A DNA stretch of 64,000 nt from OLB4 sp002050165. Its GTDB lineage: Bacteria; Bacteroidota; Ignavibacteria; Tepidaquicellales; Tepidaquicellaceae. Shown here in pieces: positions 1 to 8,686 of this stretch. The stretch spans positions 124,001 through 188,000 of the forward strand of contig SZPC01000003.1 of the NCBI GenBank assembly GCA_030263475.1. Direction: 5' to 3'. The notes below the pieces were generated by a model, which was not told the DNA's origin, searched no databases, and worked only from the letters and a program-made list of their open reading frames with translations. The position numbers and the translations under genes are program-made. The stretch's first letter is position 1; each line of letters begins with the position of its first letter.

Positions 1-802
1 TAAGATACGGATCATCCTTTCTGAGGTCCTGTTCAATCCCAGCAGCCCTTACCAGCGGACCGGTCAATCCGATATCTATAACCGCTTTGGGTTCAAGATA
101 TCCGATCCCTTCTGTTCTGATAATGAAAATTTTATTCCTTTCGACTAAGTCGCGGCATTCTTTAAGGTTCCCATAAAATTCTTTAATGAATTTTTTGATG
201 CCATCAATTATTTCTTCGCTTATATCCTGTGCCGTACCGCCAATCCTTGTATATGTGTTGGTAAATCTGGCGCCACAGATTAAATCCCAAAGATCAAGAA
301 TTTTCTCACGCTCGCGGATAGCCCACAGGAACGGTGTTACAGCCCCGACATCCATGAGCAAAGCTCCGATTGCAAGCAAATGCGATTGTATTCTCGCAAG
401 TTCAGCAATTATGGTCCGGATGTACTTTGCACGATCCGGAATTTCCAGTTTTATGAGCTTTTCAACCGCTAATGTGTAGGCAACGTTATTTGCCATCGGT
501 TGCAAATAATCCAGACGATCTGTGTGTGGAATAAACTCGTGAAAGGTTGATGCCTCGGCAAGTTTTTCATAACCTCTGTGAAGATACCCTAACTCCGGAA
601 CGCATTTCATTACTGTCTCGCCGTCAAGACTTAGCAATAACCTCAGTACACCGTGTGTTGCGGGATGCTGCGGTCCCATGTTAAGTACCATCTCGTTGTC
701 AAGAGAATCGCTAAACTGAACACTCAGATCATTGCTTTCAAGAGCTCTTAATATTTTTGATTTTATAATCTCCGGTTGCCGGTCAATTATTGTATTAGAC
801 AT
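1..802 (-). CDS. nuoD: NADH-quinone oxidoreductase subunit D (partial, C-terminus off the left edge)
   Basis: The first 267 residues of the 49-kDa subunit of respiratory complex I, part of the peripheral arm next to the quinone site. I read the frame directly: it starts ATG at 802 and stays open to the edge. The family signature MGPQHPATHGVLRLLL lies near residue 35, followed by GYLHRGYEKLAE and a run matching IRTIIAELARIQSHLLAIG. The full protein is normally about 400 residues, so roughly a third is missing. It lies 12 bases after nuoC on the same strand, and the rest of the nuo operon probably continues beyond the window. Identity is secure; only completeness is unknown. Confidence 0.95.
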   Translation of the reverse strand, partial: MSNTIIDRQPEIIKSKILRALESNDLSVQFSDSLDNEMVLNMGPQHPATHGVLRLLLSLDGETVMKCVPELGYLHRGYEKLAEASTFHEFIPHTDRLDYLQPMANNVAYTLAVEKLIKLEIPDRAKYIRTIIAELARIQSHLLAIGALLMDVGAVTPFLWAIREREKILDLWDLICGARFTNTYTRIGGTAQDISEEIIDGIKKFIKEFYGNLKECRDLVERNKIFIIRTEGIGYLEPKAVIDIGLTGPLVRAAGIEQDLRKDDPYL

Positions 803-814
803 AATATAACTTCA

Positions 815-1297
815 TTATTTATTAGGTAACGGAAGTGAACCGGGAATTCCCATAAGTGGGAAATCCTTTCTTAACGGATGATACTCAAAATCCTCCGGCA
901 TGTACATTCTTCTTAAATCGGGGTGATCTGTAAACTCAACGCCGACCATATCATACGCTTCTCGCTCATACCAGTTAGCTGATCCCCAGATGGGAACAAG
1001 GCTCGGGGAATTCGGTTCATTTGCATCAACTTTAACTTTTATAAATAGTCTGTCCTTGTATCTTACTGAACGCAAATTGTATATTACCTCAAAACGATCT
1101 TTCTTAGTAAACCTGTCAACGCCAATTGCATCAACAAGCTGATCAAATGACAGTTCATTGTCATTCTTTAAAATTTTACAAACTTCAAGAAGATTTTCTT
1201 TGGGAATTATTACGCCAGGGGTGCCGTTTACATCAATGAGTTCTATTTTAAATGAACTGAGTTTTGATTTTAATACTAAGATTCTTTCTTCGGTCAT
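815..1297 (-). CDS. nuoC: NADH-quinone oxidoreductase subunit C
   Basis: The 30-kDa subunit of complex I, 160 residues, soluble and in the peripheral arm beside NuoD. The diagnostic block is present near residues 108-148: WYEREAYDMVGVEF, then HPDLRRMYMPEDFEYHPLRKDFPL, ending in a short GSLPLPNK tail. NuoC and NuoD are separate genes here, not fused as in enterobacteria. The usual upstream partner nuoB is not adjacent: the next gene upstream runs the other way and encodes a secreted protein, so nuoC-nuoD must have a promoter of their own in 1298-1627. Confidence 0.95.
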   Translation of the reverse strand: MTEERILVLKSKLSSFKIELIDVNGTPGVIIPKENLLEVCKILKNDNELSFDQLVDAIGVDRFTKKDRFEVIYNLRSVRYKDRLFIKVKVDANEPNSPSLVPIWGSANWYEREAYDMVGVEFTDHPDLRRMYMPEDFEYHPLRKDFPLMGIPGSLPLPNK

Positions 1298-1627
1298 TTA
1301 TAAATTTTTATCAAATTACTCAACGTCAGTTACATTTGAAATAACAAAATCAGTAAGTACTGAAATACAATTGCTGAGATACTGAAATCATATTGGATTG
1401 ATTATTTTTGCTTTGAGGAAGGTGAATTTGAAATTGGAACTTTTAAATCTTATAACGGTAAAACCTGCATTGCATACTTTAAATCAAATTTCGAAAGTGA
1501 ATAATGTTGCTGAAAAAAGATATATGCATCTCTCCAGCAAATTACAACATAAATATTTTCTCTGTGGAATTATTATATAATTTGAGTAAATTTAAAATTC
1601 ATTATTTAACCTAAACCAAAAACTAAA
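1298..1627. other. Intergenic region between divergent nuoC and a secreted-protein gene
   Basis: 330 bases of AT-rich DNA with no RNA gene or repeat that I can see. It must hold the promoters for nuoCD (leftward) and the T9SS cargo gene (rightward), but I could not pick out convincing -35/-10 pairs. A 60-codon open frame at 1398-1580 has no ribosome site and a non-protein-like composition. Confidence 0.5.
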
Positions 1628-3397
1628 ATGAAAAAATTAAACACATTTTTGTTAGTACTTTTCCTCTGTGTAACAGGTTCAGTTTATTCTCAAACTCAAG
1701 AGGATATTTATAGAGAATCCAATCCTGAGGAGAATGTAGTTGATAACTCAACCAAGGCTCAGGAGTGGGCACAAATTGTTGAAGCCCGAAAATCAGGCAA
1801 TGAAAACTATTATTTCGAACTACTGAACAATTACAGACAAAAATATGAAGGAGATTTTAAATCAGTTCGTAACCCATTTAACGGTCCTCAGGTTGTTCCG
1901 GTATCGAAATCACAAAATGCTCCTTTCAATCAGGACTGGATTGCTAATGGTGATAATATAGTATCGTACGGCGGAGTACCAAATCCTGGTATCTTCGAGC
2001 GAAACCTCAGACTTAGAATAGATTCACTCGGGACACAGTATGTTGCCTATATCTCTACGAACAGAGATTCACTTGTAATTTACAGGTCAACGAATGGCGG
2101 TGTAAATTTTGAATTTTTTAATCTTATAGTTCCCGGTGGTTCTAACAAATGGCATTCATTCGATATGTTCATAACCGACTCTACCGGTGGACACATATTA
2201 GGAATTGTTGCTTCAAGAACGCCGAATACTTCATCTTACGCCGGTGAGCTTTACTGGCTCTCTTTTAAGTCCAGTGGTAGCTTCTTAGGTGCTACTTTAA
2301 TAACCCCTACAGAATCCGGTAGAGGTAACATTGAACCAAGTGTAATTTCTGATGGAAGGGATTGGTCAGTTAGTTTAACTTATTGGTACGTAGCCTTCAG
2401 AAATGTTGATGCTTCAACAGGTGTGGGTGATAGTGCTGTAACAAGTTATTCATCGAACTGGGGTCACGGTTGGAATCCCCCCCGAAAGATCAGATCCTTT
2501 GATGATTACGACCTAAGCATTAATTACAACTATGAATCAGATTCAATTTATGTCTTACTCACAAATTCCCTTACTCCTTCCAATCCAAATCTTCGGTTAA
2601 TGAGGATTTACTTGGGAAACTTAGGTACCGGAACAAGTTGGACTCAATTTAATCCGGCAAATACACCTGATCCTGAAACTTTACCACAACTTGCAGTTAA
2701 CAGAGAAGTCAATGAAATGGCTATAACTTACACAAGGGAAGAGAGCGGTCTTAAGAGAATTTATTATAACTATTACACTCCAGGTGGGGCATACTGGAGT
2801 AACTCAGCGCCGGTTTTTGTCCAACCTGAAGCACAAAACGTTTCAACTTTGGATTGTAACATAGGACAATGGGCATATAGACTTTGTTTTAGGGTAATCG
2901 GTGGCAACGATACAATTGTTTACATGAATTCCGGTAATATATCAACAGGATTCGCTGGAAGAACTCAAGTCAGCAATCATAAGCCAACCGGTACTGTTGC
3001 TCCGGTAATAGCCGGTTATACTGTTCCTTCAAACGGTGGAGCTGTTGTTTATGCTGGGTTCGGGGCAACTCCGATTTATTACGATAACTCAAGTATCGCA
3101 ACCAACATAACAAGTAACGGTGAAATTGCACCGGAGAGTTTTAAACTCTCACAAAACTATCCGAATCCTTTTAACCCAACTACTAACATTAAATTTGACA
3201 TCATCAACAAAGGAAATGTCAAGTTGGTTGTTTTCGATGCGACCGGAAGAGAAGTTACCACTTTAGTTAATGATAATCTTGATCCGGGATCTTATGAGGT
3301 GAACTTCGATGCATCGAAACTTTCTTCAGGGGTTTATTTCTACAAACTTACCTCAGGAGAGTTTAGCGATTTGAAAAAAATGGTGTTGGTAAAATAA
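1628..3397 (+). CDS. Secreted T9SS cargo protein, BNR-like propeller
   Basis: A 589-residue exported protein. Residues 1-21 form a signal peptide (MKK, hydrophobic core, VYSQ cleavage region). The middle (about 110-470) has short beta-rich repeats with motifs such as 'RSTNGGVNFEFF', as in BNR/sialidase-type propellers. The last 80 residues are a type A T9SS sorting domain: SQNYPNPFNPTTNIKFDI, later DATGREVTTLV, then SSGVYFYKLTSGEF and a basic KKMVLVK end. Its leader is A-rich without a Shine-Dalgarno sequence. It sits between two halves of the nuo locus, pointing away from nuoC, and is followed by a clear terminator. No catalytic residues are recognisable, so the substrate is unknown. Confidence 0.85.
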   Translation: MKKLNTFLLVLFLCVTGSVYSQTQEDIYRESNPEENVVDNSTKAQEWAQIVEARKSGNENYYFELLNNYRQKYEGDFKSVRNPFNGPQVVPVSKSQNAPFNQDWIANGDNIVSYGGVPNPGIFERNLRLRIDSLGTQYVAYISTNRDSLVIYRSTNGGVNFEFFNLIVPGGSNKWHSFDMFITDSTGGHILGIVASRTPNTSSYAGELYWLSFKSSGSFLGATLITPTESGRGNIEPSVISDGRDWSVSLTYWYVAFRNVDASTGVGDSAVTSYSSNWGHGWNPPRKIRSFDDYDLSINYNYESDSIYVLLTNSLTPSNPNLRLMRIYLGNLGTGTSWTQFNPANTPDPETLPQLAVNREVNEMAITYTREESGLKRIYYNYYTPGGAYWSNSAPVFVQPEAQNVSTLDCNIGQWAYRLCFRVIGGNDTIVYMNSGNISTGFAGRTQVSNHKPTGTVAPVIAGYTVPSNGGAVVYAGFGATPIYYDNSSIATNITSNGEIAPESFKLSQNYPNPFNPTTNIKFDIINKGNVKLVVFDATGREVTTLVNDNLDPGSYEVNFDASKLSSGVYFYKLTSGEFSDLKKMVLVK

Positions 3398-3422
3398 ACT
3401 TGTATCAGGTATTGCCTAATTT

Positions 3423-3454
3423 AAAGAGCCACCTCAATCTGAGGTGGCTCTTTT
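3423..3454 (+). terminator. Rho-independent terminator of the 1628-3397 gene
   Basis: An inverted repeat with arms AAAGAGCCACCTCA and TGAGGTGGCTCTTT around a short loop, ending in TTTT, 25 bases after the stop codon. Confidence 0.9.
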
Positions 3455-3709
3455 GTTTATCGATTATATTGTTGATGTGATTTTGAATTTGTCTGAGTGA
3501 ATATATTCTATACTTGCGGACGTTTTTTTTGCTTTGTCGGAATATAAACTTTTGTCAACTTTCAATATTATTATTCCCAATATAATTTAAGAAATCTTTT
3601 ATCCTGCCAGCACCTTTAGAGAAGTTGAATTTTTACGAACAATATGTTCATCACGATAGTTTATCTGTGTTAGAGTAAAACGTATTAAAAATACCAACAG
3701 AGGCAAAAC

Positions 3710-3742
3710 ATAAATAAAAAACCCCGGCTGAAACCGGGGTTA
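3710..3742 (-). terminator. Rho-independent terminator of the 3773-4702 gene
   Basis: Stem AACCCCGG / CCGGGGTT with a six-base loop. Read on the minus strand it is followed by a T-rich run, about 30 bases after the stop of the leftward gene. The 3455-3709 stretch between the two terminators shows nothing recognisable. Confidence 0.9.
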
Positions 3743-3772
3743 ACGAAAGGTCATTTACTAAACTTTCAATTT

Positions 3773-4702
3773 CTACTTAACCAGAAGCATTTTCTTTGTT
3801 TCAACATAAGCATCGGCTTCAAGTCTGTAGAAGTATGTTCCACTCGCTAGAGTACTGCCATCAAACTCAGCCTCGTAATAACCGGCATTCAATACACCAT
3901 CCTGAAGAACTTTAACAACCTGTCCAAGCGAATTGAAGATAGTCAGCTTAACGTTTGATGTTTTTGCAATATCAAACTTAATCCTGGTAGTTGGATTGAA
4001 AGGATTAGGATAGTTCTGCCCCAGAGCATATCGTTCAGGAATTTCAGATCCAATCGTATTAATTGAGGTTGGATCGCCTATATACACATCGTCAACGAAA
4101 ACAAAGAAACCATCAACTGCGCAATCCATATAATATCTGAATGCTATATAAACCGGAGTACCGAATGCTAGCCCTGAAAGGTCAACAGTGTATTCCTGAA
4201 ATTGCCCGTAAACTGATCCTGCTGGCCAAAATACAGATTGCAGGTACACAAAGTTTGATGGTATTGAGTCAATGAAACTTCCCCAAATCTGGATACTATC
4301 GGAATAACTAGCACTTCCACCCGAAGCCCAGAATTTTAAAATATAGTTGTTATTAACTCCTGTAATCTGAGGGGTAATCAGCCAGCAATCTGCGACTCCA
4401 TCCCCACCTTGACCTGAAGTGTCAATACTCGCCCACCAGCTAACTCCAACTGACTTCGTTCCGTTATGCGATTGTGTGAGAGCATTTGCCAAGCCTGGGC
4501 AATATTCTCCGGAATCCCTTACAGTCCAGTTTACATCAGGATTTGCGCTGATTGGAAAAACTGCATTATTTACTTTGTGCCATCCAGGAGGTAGGATTGA
4601 GTCTGTGGTTTCAAAACCCTCTTCAATCGTCGTAATCTGAGCTTTTGAGTTTGTAAACACAAAAACCAGAATAATAAAAAAAAGTAAAGTGAGTTTGTTC
4701 AT
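3773..4702 (-). CDS. Secreted T9SS cargo with cleaved-adhesin / choice-of-anchor J domain
   Basis: A 309-residue exported protein. Signal peptide at 1-21 (hydrophobic LLFFIILVFVF, cut near SKAQ). Residues about 25-210 resemble the jelly-roll 'cleaved adhesin' (choice-of-anchor J) module: EEGFETTDSILPPGWH at the start, DCWLITPQI, a YSDSIQIW strand, and FVFVDDVYIGDP at the end. Residues 225-309 are a T9SS sorting domain (ALGQNYPNPFNPTTRIKFDI, SSTLASGTYFYRLE-like strands, KKMLLVK). Such proteins are usually surface-bound or released; binding to a carbohydrate or protein partner is inference. It lies between nuoB and nuoC on the same strand, with its own terminator and a promoter-sized upstream gap. 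Confidence 0.85.
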   Translation of the reverse strand: MNKLTLLFFIILVFVFTNSKAQITTIEEGFETTDSILPPGWHKVNNAVFPISANPDVNWTVRDSGEYCPGLANALTQSHNGTKSVGVSWWASIDTSGQGGDGVADCWLITPQITGVNNNYILKFWASGGSASYSDSIQIWGSFIDSIPSNFVYLQSVFWPAGSVYGQFQEYTVDLSGLAFGTPVYIAFRYYMDCAVDGFFVFVDDVYIGDPTSINTIGSEIPERYALGQNYPNPFNPTTRIKFDIAKTSNVKLTIFNSLGQVVKVLQDGVLNAGYYEAEFDGSTLASGTYFYRLEADAYVETKKMLLVK

Positions 4703-4910
4703 TTTTTATTTGTTTAATTTATAAGGAATATTTCGGTTGTTTTTTGCCTATAAACTAAATACATCACATTGACTTTTTTTTAAATGAAATACAATTTACT
4801 TCGCAAAACTTTCTGATGTAAGATATAAAATATTTATGGTTAAATTAAATGCTAAAAATTAAATACCCAGAGTTACTTATTATGGGTTAAAACGATGCGA
4901 ATTGTTTAAT

Positions 4911-5399
4911 TTAGTTTGAAGAGAATTTGATAAATTTTTCTTTTTCCACTTTATTCTGAATTTTGATTAACGCATTTAAAAGGTTGTCAGGTCGGGGAGG
5001 ACAACCTGCAACATAAGCGTCAACCGGGAGAAATTGGTCAATTCCCTGCACAACCGAGTAACTTCTATACATCCCGCCACTCGATGTACAAGCGCCCATC
5101 GCGATCACCCATTTCGGGTCGGGCATCTGGTCGTAAATCTTTCGCACCACGTGAGACATTTTATACGTAACAGTACCAGCAACAATCATAACATCAGCCT
5201 GCCTCGGCGAAAATCTCATTACTTCCATACCAAATCGTGATATATCGAATCTCGGTCCTGCTACGGCCATCATTTCAATTGCACAACACGAAATACCCAT
5301 AGGCATTGGCCAAAGTGCATTTTTCCTTGACCAGTTTACTAACTCTTCAATCTTGGTAGTAAAGAAGCTTTCAGATGAAAGTTTTTCCTCTAATCCCAT
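4911..5399 (-). CDS. nuoB: NADH-quinone oxidoreductase subunit B
   Basis: The PSST subunit of complex I, 162 residues, carrying the terminal [4Fe-4S] cluster N2 that passes electrons to quinone. All four ligand cysteines are visible: C38 and C39 in GISCCAIEM, C104 in MGACTSSGG and C133 in AGCPPRPD. The start overlaps the last 10 bases of nuoA, so the two are translationally coupled. The gene downstream is not nuoC but a T9SS cargo gene, which is an unusual break in the operon. Confidence 0.97.
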   Translation of the reverse strand: MGLEEKLSSESFFTTKIEELVNWSRKNALWPMPMGISCCAIEMMAVAGPRFDISRFGMEVMRFSPRQADVMIVAGTVTYKMSHVVRKIYDQMPDPKWVIAMGACTSSGGMYRSYSVVQGIDQFLPVDAYVAGCPPRPDNLLNALIKIQNKVEKEKFIKFSSN

Positions 5400-5758
5400 T
5401 TTAATACTCCTTTTTTGTATTCATAAATTAACCCTACAGCAAGTACTACGATAAAAATTAATCCGATTACAAACGAATAAATCATCTCAGGTTTAGGAAA
5501 GTTCAAAAAAGAGACCGCCCAGGGATAAAGAAATACAACTTCAATATCAAACACAATGAAACTAACAGCTACCATATAGTATTTTATGGAAAACCTGTCG
5601 TGGGCAGTGCCAATCGGTTCCATACCGCTTTCATAAGTAGATAACTTTTCTTTATTGGGACGATTAGGCCCAAGTAAACTTGATAGATTTATGTTTAGAA
5701 ACGCAAATGCAGCTGAGATAAAAATTATAATAAAGATTGGAATATAACCTTCAAGCAT
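5390..5758 (-). CDS. nuoA: NADH-quinone oxidoreductase subunit A
   Basis: A small membrane subunit of complex I, 122 residues, with three predicted transmembrane helices (about 4-26, 62-85, 92-114). The family signature is present: YESGMEPIGTAHDRFSIKYY followed by FIVFDIEVVFLYPWA, including the acidic FDIEVVF helix. It is the first gene of the nuoAB pair. The 212 bases upstream, up to the dnaK terminator, would carry the promoter. Confidence 0.96.
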   Translation of the reverse strand: MLEGYIPIFIIIFISAAFAFLNINLSSLLGPNRPNKEKLSTYESGMEPIGTAHDRFSIKYYMVAVSFIVFDIEVVFLYPWAVSFLNFPKPEMIYSFVIGLIFIVVLAVGLIYEYKKGVLKWD

Positions 5759-5892
5759 CTTTAAATTTTGTTTACCAAAAATAAAGTTACCGGATGTAAA
5801 TTGAAATTCATTTAAACGTAAATATTATTATTTCTAAAATCAATTAAAGCAAGAAGAACACATTAAAAACGATAACAGAAATATAGTTCAAT

Positions 5893-5923
5893 AAAAAAAG
5901 GCAGGTCACACTACCCTGCCTTT
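5893..5923 (-). terminator. Rho-independent terminator of dnaK
   Basis: Stem AAAGGCAGG / CCTGCCTTT with a nine-base loop, followed on the minus strand by a T run (seven A on the plus strand). It sits about 50 bases after the dnaK stop. Confidence 0.9.
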
Positions 5924-5970
5924 ATTCTTCACTGATAATGATATTTATATATATTAATGGGTACTACATT

Positions 5971-7911
5971 TTATTTCTTATCATTATCATCCACAACTTC
6001 GAAGTCTGCATTTTCAACGTTCTCATCACTACCGGATTTTTTTTCATCTTGTTGTCCTGCATTTTGTCCTGCCTGTCCGCCGGGTTGCTGCGTTGCCTGA
6101 GAATACATTTTAGTTGAAGCTTCGTTCCATGCAGCATTAAAACCATCAATTGCAGATTTCAATTCATTCAAATCAGATGAGCCTTTCACACTTTTCAATC
6201 TATCAATTGAAGCCTGGACTTTACCCTTTGTATCGGCATCCATTTTTTCGCCAAGCTCACCAAGTTGCTTTTCACCCTGAAATGCGAGTGAATCTGCCTG
6301 ATTTTGCATATCAATTAATTCCCGTTTTTTCTTATCCTCGGCTTCGTGAGTTTTGGCATCTTTCTTCATCTTTTCAATTTCTTCATCACTCAAACCGGAT
6401 GAATGGGTTATCCTTATATCCTGTGTTTTTCCGCTTCCCATATCTTTCGCAGATACGTTAAGAATACCGTTTGCATCAATATCGAAAGTTACTTCAATTT
6501 GCGGAATACCCCTCGGTGCCGGTGGAATTCCATCAAGGTGAAATCTTCCGAGTGTTCTGTTATCCACTGCCATTTGCCTCTCACCCTGTAAAACGTGAAT
6601 TTCAACAGACGGCTGGTTGTCCGAAGCAGTAGAAAATATCTGAGATTTTTTTGTCGGAATAGTTGTATTAGAATCTATCAACTTCGTCATTACGCCACCG
6701 AGAGTTTCTATACCAAGTGATAACGGGGTAACATCAAGCAGAAGGACATCCGATACATCACCCGCAAGCACACCACCCTGGATTGCCGCTCCGATTGCCA
6801 CAACTTCATCCGGGTTAACACCTTTGTTCGGTTCTTTTCCGAATATTTTCTTAACTGTTTCTTGTACAAGCGGAATCCTCGTTGAACCGCCAACAAGAAT
6901 AACTTCGTCAATGTCATCTTTAGTAAATCCCGAATCCTTCAGTGCTTTTTCACAAGGTTCAACAGTTCTGTTTACAAGATGGTCAACAAGTTGTTCAAAT
7001 TTCGCTCTCGTTATTGTTTCCAAAAGAAATTTAGGACCTTCAGCCGTTGCGGTAATGTACGGCAAATTAACCTCAGTCTGAGTTTTACTCGAAAGTTCTT
7101 TCTTCGCCTGCTCGCTTGCGTCTTTCAGCCTTTGTAGCGCCATTGGATCTTTCCTAAGGTCAATACCTTCCTTCTTCTGAAACTCATCAGCCAGATAGTC
7201 AATAAGCACCTGATCGAAATCATCGCCACCGAGGTGACCGTCGCCGTTACTTGATTTAACTTCAAATACACCATCACCAAGTTCAAGGATTGAGATATCG
7301 AATGTACCGCCGCCAAGATCGAACACAGCAACTTTTTCGTTAGCTTTCTTTTTGTCCAAACCATACGAGAGCGCTGCTGCCGTTGGTTCGTTGATTATTC
7401 TCTTCACTTCAAGCCCTGCAATTTTTCCAGCATCTTTAGTTGCCTGTCTTTGTGCATCATTGAAATATGCAGGTACAGTAATCACCGCCTCCTTAACCGG
7501 TTCCCCAAGATAATCTTCAGCAGTTTTCTTCATCTTCTGAAGTATCATCGAAGAAATTTCCTGAGGTGAATAAATCCTCTGCTGGCCGGTCGCAGGGTCT
7601 GTTATCTCAACTCTCGCAACATCGTTTTCGCCCTTAATTACTTTGTAAGGAACTTTGGTCATTTCGTCTGATACTTCATCAAACTTTCTACCCATGAAAC
7701 GTTTAATCGAAAAGATTGTGTTTTGAGGATTGGTTACTGCCTGCCTCTTAGCCGGTTCGCCTACCAACCTGTCACCCGATTTAGTAAATGCAACAATTGA
7801 CGGAGTCGTCCTGTGACCTTCAGCATTTTGAATTACAACTGGATCGTTCCCTTCCATTACTGCTACAACCGAGTTTGTAGTACCCAGGTCAATTCCTATT
7901 ATTTTACCCAT
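5971..7911 (-). CDS. dnaK: Chaperone DnaK (Hsp70)
   Basis: A cytoplasmic ATP-dependent folding chaperone, 646 residues, the full family length. It starts MGKIIGIDLGTTNSVVAV with the phosphate-1 loop. IINEPTAAALSYGLD and VFDLGGGTFDISIL mark the ATPase domain; DVTPLSLGIETLGG links to the substrate domain (GERQMAVDNRTLG, LDGIPPAPRGIPQIEV). The C-terminus is a Gln/Gly-rich tail ending in acidic EVVDDNDKK, the usual co-chaperone interaction end. AGGAG lies before the ATG. Neither grpE nor dnaJ is adjacent, and no CIRCE or other operator is visible upstream. The neighbour on the same strand is a small heat-shock gene. Confidence 0.98.
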   Translation of the reverse strand: MGKIIGIDLGTTNSVVAVMEGNDPVVIQNAEGHRTTPSIVAFTKSGDRLVGEPAKRQAVTNPQNTIFSIKRFMGRKFDEVSDEMTKVPYKVIKGENDVARVEITDPATGQQRIYSPQEISSMILQKMKKTAEDYLGEPVKEAVITVPAYFNDAQRQATKDAGKIAGLEVKRIINEPTAAALSYGLDKKKANEKVAVFDLGGGTFDISILELGDGVFEVKSSNGDGHLGGDDFDQVLIDYLADEFQKKEGIDLRKDPMALQRLKDASEQAKKELSSKTQTEVNLPYITATAEGPKFLLETITRAKFEQLVDHLVNRTVEPCEKALKDSGFTKDDIDEVILVGGSTRIPLVQETVKKIFGKEPNKGVNPDEVVAIGAAIQGGVLAGDVSDVLLLDVTPLSLGIETLGGVMTKLIDSNTTIPTKKSQIFSTASDNQPSVEIHVLQGERQMAVDNRTLGRFHLDGIPPAPRGIPQIEVTFDIDANGILNVSAKDMGSGKTQDIRITHSSGLSDEEIEKMKKDAKTHEAEDKKKRELIDMQNQADSLAFQGEKQLGELGEKMDADTKGKVQASIDRLKSVKGSSDLNELKSAIDGFNAAWNEASTKMYSQATQQPGGQAGQNAGQQDEKKSGSDENVENADFEVVDDNDKK

Positions 7912-7985
7912 TAATTGTTTCTCCTTTTTGATTTCCCATTACGGGATGTTTTATAAAATTTTGAATATATTCTTATATAATAGAA

Positions 7986-8018
7986 GCATCAGGACAAAAG
8001 CCCTGATGCCCCTTTTTC
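7986..8018 (-). terminator. Probable terminator after the small heat-shock gene
   Basis: Stem GCATCAGG / CCTGATGC with an eight-base loop, just after the hsp20 stop. The best T run lies on the plus-strand side, and the minus-strand exit is only AT-rich, so termination toward dnaK may be partial and allow some read-through. Confidence 0.5.
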
Positions 8019-8026
8019 TGATTAAC

Positions 8027-8443
8027 TTACTTTACAGCGATTTCTTTTACAACCGGTTTTGCCTCTTCTATTTTCGGAAGCGTCAGGTTTAATACTCCGT
8101 CACTGTATTGTGCATCTATGCTGTCAATCTTAATATCTTTACTGAGATTGAAACTTCTGCTGTATTCGCCATAATACCTCTCGTTTACCACAAGGTTCTT
8201 TTCTTCTTTATTGTAAGTCTGGTTCTTCGTACCTTTTACCGTTAAAACGTTGTTCTCAACATTAATCTTAATATCCTCTTTCTTAATTCCGGGCAATTCA
8301 AGGTTGAGATAAAAATTATCACGATCCTCAGTAATTTCAACTTTTGGTGTGAAACCTGAATTGAGCTCCGGTGTCGGAAAATCCTTGAAGAAAGTGTTTA
8401 TCGTATCTAACAAGTCGCTGTTTCTGAATTTTACTAAGTTCAT
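8027..8443 (-). CDS. Small heat shock protein, Hsp20 / alpha-crystallin family
   Basis: A 138-residue ATP-independent holdase that binds unfolding proteins in the cytoplasm. The alpha-crystallin domain spans about 30-130: KVEITEDRDNFYLNLELPGI, INVENNVLTVKGTK, the YGEYSRSFNL strand and the closing A-x3-DGVLNLTLPK motif. A short C-terminal extension follows, as in IbpA-type oligomers. A strong Shine-Dalgarno (AAAGGAGG) precedes the ATG. The gene has a perfect sigma-54 promoter at 8493-8509, so its expression should need an activator ATPase. It lies directly upstream of dnaK. Confidence 0.95.
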   Translation of the reverse strand: MNLVKFRNSDLLDTINTFFKDFPTPELNSGFTPKVEITEDRDNFYLNLELPGIKKEDIKINVENNVLTVKGTKNQTYNKEEKNLVVNERYYGEYSRSFNLSKDIKIDSIDAQYSDGVLNLTLPKIEEAKPVVKEIAVK

Positions 8444-8492
8444 TTTTTTATTCCTCCTTTTAGGGTTTTAATTTTAACTTTACTTACTATAT

Positions 8493-8509
8493 AGCAACTT
8501 CCGTGCCAG
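8493..8509 (-). promoter_or_regulatory. Sigma-54 (-24/-12) promoter of the hsp20 gene
   Basis: On the minus strand the bases read CTGGCACG-GAAG-TTGCT, matching the RpoN consensus YTGGCACG-N4-TTGCW at every defined position, with exactly ten bases between the GG and GC. It ends about 50 bases before the ATG. I found no second match of this quality in the window. Confidence 0.85.
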
Positions 8510-8520
8510 ACCAACTTTTG

Positions 8521-8555
8521 TGAATTATTGTTCAATAATATTGAATTATCGTTCA
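8521..8555 (-). promoter_or_regulatory. Tandem repeat upstream of the sigma-54 promoter (possible activator site)
   Basis: Two near-identical 14-mers, TGAATTATTGTTCA (8521-8534) and TGAATTATCGTTCA (8542-8555), 21 bases apart centre to centre, i.e. two helical turns on the same face. Between them lies a palindrome, TTCAATA-A-TATTGAA. This would suit binding of an enhancer-type activator, though it is closer to the promoter than most. Function is inferred from position only. Confidence 0.45.
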
Positions 8556-8686
8556 TATTTAGCATATAAAAGAGATTTTAAATGAAATATGTTTCACACT
8601 ATTATGAAATTTTGAGTTGAAAAGGTGAACAGGCTTCAACACCGGTTATACTAAATTTACCAAATTCGAATTAACTTTCTCTGAGG

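Noticed and set aside
1398..1580. 60-codon open frame on the plus strand between nuoC and the cargo gene
   Set aside because: No ribosome site, no recognisable motif, and composition typical of translated AT-rich spacer.
5596..5625. Second sigma-54-like element on the minus strand (TTGGCAC)
   Set aside because: Lies inside nuoA and lacks the -12 TTGC at the required spacing.
7912..8026. CIRCE or other heat-shock operator upstream of dnaK
   Set aside because: No TTAGCACTC-N9-GAGTGCTAA match; only a terminator-like hairpin is present.
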